This document shows positions 13,583 to 19,978 of a stretch of 21,602 nt of DNA, in pieces; the first letter of the stretch is position 1; each line of letters starts with the position of its first letter. This DNA is from F1-120-MAGs238 sp964484185 (lineage in GTDB: Bacteria; Planctomycetota; Phycisphaerae; Phycisphaerales; UBA1924): positions 1 through 21,602 of the forward strand of contig CAZAEQ010000057.1 in assembly GCA_964484185.1 (NCBI GenBank), given 5' to 3'. The notes under the pieces were generated by a model. It ran no database searches. It was not told the DNA's origin and worked only from the letters and a program-made list of their open reading frames with translations. The position numbers and the translations under genes are program-made.

Positions 13583-15824
13583 TCAAAATTCCTCTGACAT
13601 CGTTATCACTGGGATGGGACTTGCCACGGGCCTTGGCCGCGATGTGGATACGACCTGGGCAGGGATTCGCGCGGGGAAAGTCGGTCTTGGTCCGATGGCG
13701 GCGATGGAGTCAACGTTGCCCGAGGGGTCGCTTGGCGGTCAGGCACTGGAATTACCAGAGGATTTTGCAACTGGCTCGCCGCGGGAAGTGCGGTATTTGC
13801 GATGGGTTATTGCGCAGGCGCTCAGGAATGCCGGCGCTGATGGGGCAGTTGAGAATCCAGAGCGGCGATCACTTGTACTGGGCACAACGCTGCATGGCAT
13901 TCGCGCTGGGGGCCGGTTTCTTCGCAGCAATGATCCTGGCGAACTGAAACACTTTCTCGCAAATGCGATCACCGCGGGCGCGATCGAAGGCCTTGGAATT
14001 GAAGGTTTAGCCGCAACAACATGTTCAGCATGTTCATCAAGTCTGGGCGCGATTGCCTTAGGCGTGACGTTGCTTGAAACTGGTCAGGCCGACATGGTCG
14101 TGGCGGGTGGGTATGACGCCGTGAGCGAATATGTCTGGGCCGGATTCAATTCATTACGACTGGTCGCGCCCAAGGCAGTGATGCCATTTGCAAAGCAGCG
14201 GCAAGGAATGATGGTTGCCGAGGGGTATGCTGTCGTAGTGCTTGAGCGCGCGAGTGATTGTGAGAAGCGCGGGGCTCGCGCGTTATTCACAGTGAAGGGG
14301 TGGGGCGAGTCGGCGGATTCGCATCACTTGACGCAGCCAGACCCCAAAGGTCTTGGCGCGGGGCGAGCTATACGGGATGCACTGGCGCGGGCGGGTGCAG
14401 AGGCGACTGACATATCGATGATCGCGGCCCATGCGACCGCGACTCCGGATAATGACGCCGCGGAATATGCGGCTTTTCATGGGGTTTTTGGTGAGAGTCT
14501 CCCAAAGACCCCGATCGTTGGATTTAAGAGTTACCTTGGCCACACGCTGGGCGGCGCGGGCGCGGTGGAATTGATCCTGTCAGCGTGTGCGCTGAAGTCT
14601 GCATGGATACCACCGTGTGCAACGGTTCAACAACAGGATGTTGAGTTTGCAGGCATGTCGGTGGCGCCGCCGGGCGGAATACACAGCGAGCTTTCGAAGT
14701 CCTTGAACACTTCGCTTGGGTTTGGCGGGGCGAACACGTGCATGATTCTTGAGCGGTATAAGGGCGCAACCGCGAAGCGTCCTGCTTTAAAGCCGGAGCC
14801 CGAAGTGTGGATCACGGGATACGGGCTGATGTTGCCCGGAATATCGAGCATTTCGACGCTGCTTGAAAAGTTCCTGGAGACCAGCGGCATGGTTGTGCCC
14901 TGTGGCGAAGCGGCGCTTGTGAGCGATGAAGAGTTCGCTCAGGTGCTGAATGTCCGGCGTGTGCGGCGGATGAGCATGTATGTCAAACTGATGTTGTCAT
15001 CGGTTGCACTGGCGATCAAACACAGCGGACTTGAAGGCGACACATCGCGACTGGAACACGCCTCGGCAATGCTGGCAAGCACACATGGATCAGCGGGCTT
15101 TTGTGCTGAGTACTACACACAGATCGTGCGTGAAGGAGTGCTCGGGGCGAATCCGGTCTTGTTTGCAGAAGGCGTGCCGAATGCGGCGGCCGCACATGTC
15201 AGCACGAATTTCGGCATCAAGGGCGGGTGTCAGACAATCATCGGATCGCGGACAGCAGGCGTTGATGCGCTGGGGCTTGCAGCATTGCGGATTCGCACCG
15301 GCGCGAGCGACATGATCGTTGTTGGCGCGGCGGAGGAAACGCATGGGTGCGTGGACCGGGCGTATCAGCATTTTGGGCTCGGCGTGAAATCTGGAGACGG
15401 ATCAGGCGATGGGCCGGGCTTCTTCTCAACGCCTGGCGCTGTTGCCATGATTCTCGAATCAAGCGTTTCGGCTGCAGCCCGCGGCGTGAAACCTCTGGCG
15501 ACAATCGGGAAGTACGCCGCGATCTCTGGAGCGAAATCAATCGTGACTTCGCCAGCGCGAGCATTGCAACAGGTAGAGGCCCGCGGCACGGTATTGGGAT
15601 CTGGAAATCGAACATGGATTGATCGGGCGGAAGCCGCGGCAGTGCGGCGGATGGCCGGCGTTACATTGGTTGACTCACTGCATGATCGGGTTGGAGATTT
15701 GTTTGCGGCGGGGCCACTGCTGGGAATCGTGCGGGGGCTTGCAGATAGAAGACATTCGCGACTGACTTCGTTGTGTACGGATTTTACGGGATTATCTTCC
15801 GCGATCGGGATTGAAACGATCTAG
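13569..15824 (+). CDS. Fused beta-ketoacyl synthase and chain-length-factor-like protein
   Basis: This 751-residue protein consists of two thiolase-fold ketosynthase domains in tandem. The first (about residues 9-400) begins DIVITGMGLATGLG and keeps the triad: Cys155 in SACSSSLGA, His288 in HATATPDND and His325 in SYLGHT, with Lys320 ahead. The second (about 412-751) begins EVWITGYGLMLPG and is shorter and degenerate: GSRTAGVDAL replaces the cysteine region, GSGNRTWID replaces the first histidine motif, and GDLFAAG replaces the GHT motif. It therefore resembles a chain-length factor such as ApeC or the actinorhodin CLF. Condensation would occur in domain 1, with domain 2 shaping chain length. 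The ATG at 13569 has GAGG 9 nt upstream; the gene overlaps the acyltransferase by 14 bp. Confidence 0.88.
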   Translation: MHSADQNSSDIVITGMGLATGLGRDVDTTWAGIRAGKVGLGPMAAMESTLPEGSLGGQALELPEDFATGSPREVRYLRWVIAQALRNAGADGAVENPERRSLVLGTTLHGIRAGGRFLRSNDPGELKHFLANAITAGAIEGLGIEGLAATTCSACSSSLGAIALGVTLLETGQADMVVAGGYDAVSEYVWAGFNSLRLVAPKAVMPFAKQRQGMMVAEGYAVVVLERASDCEKRGARALFTVKGWGESADSHHLTQPDPKGLGAGRAIRDALARAGAEATDISMIAAHATATPDNDAAEYAAFHGVFGESLPKTPIVGFKSYLGHTLGGAGAVELILSACALKSAWIPPCATVQQQDVEFAGMSVAPPGGIHSELSKSLNTSLGFGGANTCMILERYKGATAKRPALKPEPEVWITGYGLMLPGISSISTLLEKFLETSGMVVPCGEAALVSDEEFAQVLNVRRVRRMSMYVKLMLSSVALAIKHSGLEGDTSRLEHASAMLASTHGSAGFCAEYYTQIVREGVLGANPVLFAEGVPNAAAAHVSTNFGIKGGCQTIIGSRTAGVDALGLAALRIRTGASDMIVVGAAEETHGCVDRAYQHFGLGVKSGDGSGDGPGFFSTPGAVAMILESSVSAAARGVKPLATIGKYAAISGAKSIVTSPARALQQVEARGTVLGSGNRTWIDRAEAAAVRRMAGVTLVDSLHDRVGDLFAAGPLLGIVRGLADRRHSRLTSLCTDFTGLSSAIGIETI

Positions 15825-15825
15825 T

Positions 15826-15853
15826 TTGCAAGGCCTCGGTATTGCGGTATGAT
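15826..15853 (+). promoter_or_regulatory. Promoter with near-leaderless start
   Basis: TTGCAA (15826-15831) and TATGAT (15848-15853) are separated by 16 bp, close to the sigma-70 consensus. The ATG of the lipoprotein gene lies only 6 nt after the -10 box, at the expected transcription start, so the mRNA may have little or no leader; no Shine-Dalgarno is present. Confidence 0.5.
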
Positions 15854-15859
15854 GTTGAC

Positions 15860-16402
15860 ATGATCACACGCCTTTTCACTATCGTGCTCGCCCTTTCCGT
15901 GTCAATCGGATGCACGAGTACGTACAAAGCCGAGCGACCAGCAGGGCAGACCGCGCCGCATCTTGAGCAAGGCCAGTGTTCGATCTACGTATCGGTTCCA
16001 CAAGATGGTTCGTATGCCGACAGACACGGGAAGGGCTCGGGTGTTACCACAGCGCAGTCTGTTGTCAACGCATTTCTCCCCTATGTCACGCGTGCAGAGC
16101 GAGGAGAAGCGCCAGAGAGCAATGAGGTTGCCCTCTCGCATGCCGCTGCCGGAAATTTCACACATTATGTCGAGCCCACGATTCTCAACTGGGAAGATCG
16201 AGCAACGGAATGGTCGGGCAAGTCTGATGCGATTTCAATCAGACTTGTGCTTTTTGAGGTTCCATCCCGCAAGCAAATTGACACCATGGTCATTCACGGC
16301 AAGAGCAAGTGGGCATCGTTTGGCGGCGACCACCCGCAGGACCTTCTCGCCGCACCAATGGCCCGATATAGCAAAGAGCTGTTTGGGGAGCGCGCAAAAT
16401 AG
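15860..16402 (+). CDS. DUF4823-type lipoprotein
   Basis: The 180-residue product starts MITRLFTIVLALSVSIGCTS, a lipoprotein signal peptide with the lipidated cysteine at Cys18 followed by TSTYK. The mature part carries blocks I recall as typical of the DUF4823 lipoprotein family: YVSVPQDGSYAD, GSGVTTAQSV, EPTILNWEDRATEWSGK and GKSKWASFGGDHPQDLL near the C-terminus. The family's function is unknown; it is found mainly in Gram-negative envelopes. The ATG at 15860 is chosen because it places the signal peptide at the N-terminus; a TTG at 15842 in frame lies within the promoter-like sequence. It sits 35 bp after the ketosynthase gene and 38 bp before the FAD oxidoreductase. A role in the pigment pathway is possible but not shown. 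Confidence 0.78.
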   Translation: MITRLFTIVLALSVSIGCTSTYKAERPAGQTAPHLEQGQCSIYVSVPQDGSYADRHGKGSGVTTAQSVVNAFLPYVTRAERGEAPESNEVALSHAAAGNFTHYVEPTILNWEDRATEWSGKSDAISIRLVLFEVPSRKQIDTMVIHGKSKWASFGGDHPQDLLAAPMARYSKELFGERAK

Positions 16403-16440
16403 TATTTGGCATCAGAAGTTTCAGAGGCAGGGGTTGATAC

Positions 16441-17748
16441 ATGCAAGATCGATATGACGTTGTGATTGCGGGTGGCGGGCCCGCTGGTTCGACAACCGGG
16501 CTGGTGCTTGCTCGCGCGGGGTTCAAGGTTTGCATTCTTGAGAAGGACCGCCATCCGCGGTTTCATATTGGCGAGTCGATCCTGCCGCGGAATATGGGGT
16601 TGATTCAGGAACTTGGGCTCGAGGAAGAGTTGCGGAAGCTGCCACACGTGCCGAAATATGGCGCAGAGTTTGGAATCGGGAACGACTTCACGACGCGCAA
16701 GTTTAACTTTTCAGATGGGTTTATGCCGGGCATGCCGGTGTTTAATATTGAGCGGGCGTATCTGGACAAGATGCTGCTCGATCAGGCTCGGCTTGCGGGT
16801 GTTCAAGTGTTTGAAGAAACGTCGGTGAAAGAAGTGGTGAAGCTTGCGCATGAAGATGTTCGCGTGAAGACTGCGGCGGGGGAAGTGAGTGGACGGATAT
16901 TTATTGATGCATCGGGGCATGGCACGGTGGTGGGAAGGCATCTGAATATCCGAAAGAATTTCACAGAGCCGGAATTGCAAAAGGTTGCGTACTTCCAGCA
17001 CTTTGAAAATGTTGAACGGCCTGAGGGTGTTGCGACCGGCCACCCATGCATCATCATGTGCGAGGAAGGGTGGTTCTGGTTGATTGGTTTGACAGAGACC
17101 AAGACCAGCGTGGGGTTTGTCACCAGGCCATCGTTTACAAAGACGCTGAATATTCCGCCGAATAAATTGCTTTCGTGGGCTGTGCAAAGATGCCCAGTTG
17201 TGCGGCACAGAATGAGAGATGCAATCGGATCGGCGGAAAATATCGTCTTGAGCGATTTCAGCTATCGCTGTCGCCCGTATGCGGGTGATGGATATTTCAT
17301 GGTCGGCGATGCGGCGTGTTTCCTTGACCCGATTTTCTCAACGGGTGTGACGCTCGCGATGGTGAGCGGTAAGCACACGGGCGAACTGGTTGGGAAAATG
17401 CTGCATGGCAAGGTGTCGGTGGAGGCAGCAAGGCGAGAACACATCAAGTTTGTGAGCGATAGCTGCAGGCCGTTCTGGCGATTGATCCGCGCGTATTACG
17501 GGCACTCGTTCCGCGAGCTGTTCATGGAAGGGCAGGGCCCGTTTGAAATGCAACGTGCGATCATTTCGATTTTGGCAGGGCAGGTTTTCCCTGAGCCAGT
17601 CTGGTCGCTGCGCTGGCGTCACGCGGCGTTTCATCTGTGCGTGTTCCTGCAGCGGCATTTCAAACTTGTGCCGCGGCGCGAGCCTTGCAGGTTAATGCAG
17701 ACCGAGCCGAAAATGGTTGCGGCGTTTGCAGAACTTCAGAGTGTCTGA
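16441..17748 (+). CDS. FAD-dependent oxidoreductase, flavin halogenase-like
   Basis: The 435-residue protein starts with an FAD-binding Rossmann motif GGGPAG (residues 11-16) and the ribose-binding Glu34. It continues with RFHIGESILPR (40-50), a signature of the flavin-dependent halogenase/geranylgeranyl reductase group, and later VGDAACFLDPIFSTG (about 288-302). Lys72 in PKYGAEF lies where halogenases keep their catalytic lysine, and GWFWLIGL at about 208-215 resembles the WxWxIP motif but with Gly for Pro. Thus it could be a halogenase or a related monooxygenase. XanH-type halogenase-like proteins accompany xanthomonadin genes, whose pigments are brominated. A GGGG stretch 7 nt before the ATG serves as ribosome-binding site. 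Its 3' end overlaps the convergent glycosyltransferase by 13 bp. Confidence 0.85.
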   Translation: MQDRYDVVIAGGGPAGSTTGLVLARAGFKVCILEKDRHPRFHIGESILPRNMGLIQELGLEEELRKLPHVPKYGAEFGIGNDFTTRKFNFSDGFMPGMPVFNIERAYLDKMLLDQARLAGVQVFEETSVKEVVKLAHEDVRVKTAAGEVSGRIFIDASGHGTVVGRHLNIRKNFTEPELQKVAYFQHFENVERPEGVATGHPCIIMCEEGWFWLIGLTETKTSVGFVTRPSFTKTLNIPPNKLLSWAVQRCPVVRHRMRDAIGSAENIVLSDFSYRCRPYAGDGYFMVGDAACFLDPIFSTGVTLAMVSGKHTGELVGKMLHGKVSVEAARREHIKFVSDSCRPFWRLIRAYYGHSFRELFMEGQGPFEMQRAIISILAGQVFPEPVWSLRWRHAAFHLCVFLQRHFKLVPRREPCRLMQTEPKMVAAFAELQSV

Positions 17749-19031
17749 GGGGTGCTTGAGGCTGCAACCGTGGGAACTGGGCGGCAGAGCGCGAGCCTGA
17801 GCAAGCTGTAGCTAAGCAGCGCGAGGAACGTGCCGACGATGAGACTGCCGGCGATCCACTCTGCGAGCCACTGGGCCACTTGCGAAAAGGCAAAGTCGGA
17901 CCAGCGCGGGAGCGTAGAGAAATTCGGGAAGGTGCCGTGAAGAAGCACGTGACCGACGAAGATTGAAACGAAGGCGAAGACAAAGCCGAGCGGCGGCGTC
18001 GAAAGGCTTGAGATGGCGATGACGGTCGTTGGGTGAAGTCGAAACTTCGCGGAAAGCCACAGGCACGCAACGGTTTTGATTCCGTAGGCAGGGACTGTGG
18101 CCATGAAGAGGCCGGTTGCGACCGAGGCGGCGAGGCGTTCGCGGGCGGTGGTGTCGCCCTTTGCCATCAGCCACATCCGCCGCGGCGAAAGCCACCAGCA
18201 GGCGCGATGGAAAATGGTGCCGGTTTGAAACATCAGCGGATCGGGCGCGTTGTGTGTCGATGTGCGAGGGACATGTTCGGCGAGTTTCTGAACTGGATCG
18301 CCTGGCAGCAGCGATCGAGCGATCAATTTGGCGTGCATGCCGATTGCGCTGAGCGTGTCGCGGCCGATGCGAAAATGAGTGATGCGTCCGCCTGTGACCT
18401 GATAGTTGCATGTAATCGGGACTTCAAGGACTTTTGCGCCGGCCCAGCCTGCGCGGGTGAGCACTTCAGTCTCAAATGCGAAACGGCGTGCATCTGCATT
18501 CAAAACTGCGATGATGTCGAGCGGATAGGAACGCAGGCCGCTCTGGCTATCGGCAACGCGGACGCCGCTGGCGAGCCAGACGAAATGGTTCGAGAGGACG
18601 CGGCCAAGCGTGCTGGCAAACGGGCAGCCGGGCAGCTTATAGGGTCGTGAGCCGATGATGAGGGCACGGGGTGTGCGGATCGATTGAGCGATGAGGTCGT
18701 GGAGATCAGGTGGCGCGTGCTGACCATCTGAATCGATGGTGAGCGCGTGTGTGAAGCCGAGCGTGCGGGCGTGTGCAAAGCCCGTGTGCAGCGCGGCTGC
18801 TTTCCCTTGATTGGCACTGTGGCTGATCACGATGCGTGTGTGAGGGTTGGCTGCCTGCCACGATTTCAATATGGCTGATGTGTCATCGGTGGAGCCATCG
18901 TCGACCACGATAATGGTGAGGCCCAGCGGCTGCAATGCATCGAGGACACTGGCAACTGCGCTGCCGTGGTTATACGTGGGAGTGACAACGATGAAGCGGG
19001 GTGTCGGGATTGAGTCTGGAGTGCTGGACAT
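17736..19031 (-). CDS. Family 2 glycosyltransferase fused to DUF2062 membrane domain
   Basis: The 431-residue protein has a GT-A family 2 domain (about residues 12-230) like dolichol-phosphate mannosyltransferases: VVTPTYNHGS, the nucleotide-binding VVDDGSTDDT (42-51), NQGKAAALHTGFAHA and the metal-binding DSDGQH (100-105). The C-terminal half (about 290-425) is DUF2062-like, with RERLAASVATGLFMATVPAYG and several hydrophobic helices that anchor it in the membrane. It would move a sugar from a nucleotide donor to a lipid or polyprenyl-phosphate acceptor. GT2-DUF2062 proteins accompany aryl polyene and flexirubin clusters (compare ApeJ), which fits sugar-linked pigment lipids. The ATG at 19031 is where similarity begins; the frame stays open far upstream through the antisense of the ankyrin gene, which is not coding. 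Its 3' end overlaps the FAD oxidoreductase gene. Confidence 0.87.
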   Translation of the reverse strand: MSSTPDSIPTPRFIVVTPTYNHGSAVASVLDALQPLGLTIIVVDDGSTDDTSAILKSWQAANPHTRIVISHSANQGKAAALHTGFAHARTLGFTHALTIDSDGQHAPPDLHDLIAQSIRTPRALIIGSRPYKLPGCPFASTLGRVLSNHFVWLASGVRVADSQSGLRSYPLDIIAVLNADARRFAFETEVLTRAGWAGAKVLEVPITCNYQVTGGRITHFRIGRDTLSAIGMHAKLIARSLLPGDPVQKLAEHVPRTSTHNAPDPLMFQTGTIFHRACWWLSPRRMWLMAKGDTTARERLAASVATGLFMATVPAYGIKTVACLWLSAKFRLHPTTVIAISSLSTPPLGFVFAFVSIFVGHVLLHGTFPNFSTLPRWSDFAFSQVAQWLAEWIAGSLIVGTFLALLSYSLLRLALCRPVPTVAASSTPQTL

Positions 19032-19089
19032 TGATGGTGAGTTTACGTGTTGTCCGGTGCGGCGATACGCCAAAGGGTATGGAGACTGT

Positions 19090-19120
19090 TTGACGCACGC
19101 GCTGGGCCTGATGGTATAGT
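19090..19120 (+). promoter_or_regulatory. Promoter of the small ankyrin gene
   Basis: TTGACG (19090-19095) and TATAGT (19115-19120) are spaced 19 bp, longer than ideal, but an extended -10 TGG (19112-19114) supports it. Transcription would begin near 19127, about 45 nt before the GTG start. Confidence 0.5.
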
Positions 19121-19160
19121 TGAAGGTGATCGCGTGGCACGATCTTGAGGTTTCAGACGA

Positions 19161-19166
19161 AAGGAG
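19161..19166 (+). promoter_or_regulatory. Shine-Dalgarno deciding a GTG start
   Basis: AAGGAG stands 6 nt before GTG at 19173 and 12 nt before an in-frame ATG at 19179, so the GTG is the better start. Confidence 0.7.
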
Positions 19167-19172
19167 CAGCTT

Positions 19173-19853
19173 GTGAAAATGAAGAACCTTGTCGCTGTGA
19201 GTCTGTTGTCTTTGGCGTGTGTTCAATTTGGATGGCAAACAGGATGTCAGACAAAGGCTGGAAGCGGGCCGACGGTGAACGCGGCGTCGAATCCCTGGTT
19301 TCTCGCGGCATCGACTGGCGCGCAGGGCGACTTGGATGCTGCCCTGGCGAGCGGAAGCAATGTCAACGATCGTGAGCGGAACGATCGCAATACGCCGCTG
19401 CATGTGGCGGCGATGGCGGGCAATGTGAAAGCAGTGAAGTTCATTCTCGCGCATGGCGGGAATATTGATGGGCTTGATGAGGATGGACGGACGCCGCTGA
19501 TGATGGCGTTGTATCGCAGTGAGGGTGATACCGCAGAGGCGTTGATTGAGAGCAACGCGAACCTGGAAATCCGTGATCGCGACAATGCGACTGCGCTGAT
19601 GTTCGCCGCGAAATATGGACAAGTTGATGCGATAGAAGCGATGGCGAAGCGGAATGTGAATCTTGATGCACAGAATCGCAGTGGGGCGACAGCGTTGATC
19701 TTCGCCGCGGATCGTGGGCAATTCGCGGCGGCGAAGGCGTTAAAGGCGGTGGGCGCGAATGCGAGTGTGCGGGACGGTCGCGGCAGGTCGGCCCTGGATT
19801 TTGCGATTGCGAAAAATCAGCCGGAGATTGTGAAGCTGCTCAAGAATGAGTAA
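19173..19853 (+). CDS. Small exported ankyrin-repeat protein
   Basis: The 226-residue product begins with a signal peptide (MKMKNLVAVSLLSLACVQFG) followed by WQTGCQT. That cysteine could be a non-standard lipobox, so it may be a periplasmic protein or a lipoprotein. The rest is about five and a half ankyrin repeats: FLAASTGAQGDLDAALASGS, TPLHVAAMAGNVKAVKFIL, TPLMMALYRSEGDTAEALI, TALMFAAKYGQVDAIEAM, TALIFAADRGQFAAAKALK and SALDFAIAKNQPEIVKLL. Unlike the large ankyrin protein at 8618-10372 it is exported. Ankyrin arrays bind protein partners; none can be named here. It has its own promoter and ribosome-binding site and is divergent from the glycosyltransferase, so it is probably a separate unit. 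Confidence 0.85.
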   Translation: MKMKNLVAVSLLSLACVQFGWQTGCQTKAGSGPTVNAASNPWFLAASTGAQGDLDAALASGSNVNDRERNDRNTPLHVAAMAGNVKAVKFILAHGGNIDGLDEDGRTPLMMALYRSEGDTAEALIESNANLEIRDRDNATALMFAAKYGQVDAIEAMAKRNVNLDAQNRSGATALIFAADRGQFAAAKALKAVGANASVRDGRGRSALDFAIAKNQPEIVKLLKNE

Positions 19854-19879
19854 GGCGGGGACGCGACCAGAATCGCGGA

Positions 19880-19922
19880 CTTCAAAACGAAAGCCCGGCT
19901 TCGCTTTTGGACGGAGCCGGGC
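19880..19922 (-). terminator. Rho-independent terminator between convergent genes
   Basis: GCCCGGCT (19893-19900) and AGCCGGGC (19915-19922) form an 8-bp GC-rich stem with a 14-nt loop. On the minus strand the stem is followed by TTTCGTTTTGAAG, a T-rich tail that suits termination of the dockerin-like gene ending at 19979. On the plus strand no T-run follows, so it may work only partly for the ankyrin gene. Confidence 0.7.
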
Positions 19923-19978
19923 AAGTGGGTCAAGCAGCGTTGCCGCGGACACAGGCAAGTTGCTGGCCGCGCTGAAGA

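Noticed and set aside
15000..15824. Second ketosynthase domain as a frameshifted pseudogene
   Set aside because: The frame stays open and all structural landmarks (GSGNRTWIDRAEA, GDLFAAGPL, SSAIGIE) remain in order. The pattern fits a diverged chain-length factor rather than decay.
19032..19721. N-terminal extension of the glycosyltransferase frame
   Set aside because: It runs antisense through the small ankyrin gene, is basic and motif-free, and glycosyltransferase similarity starts just after the ATG at 19031.
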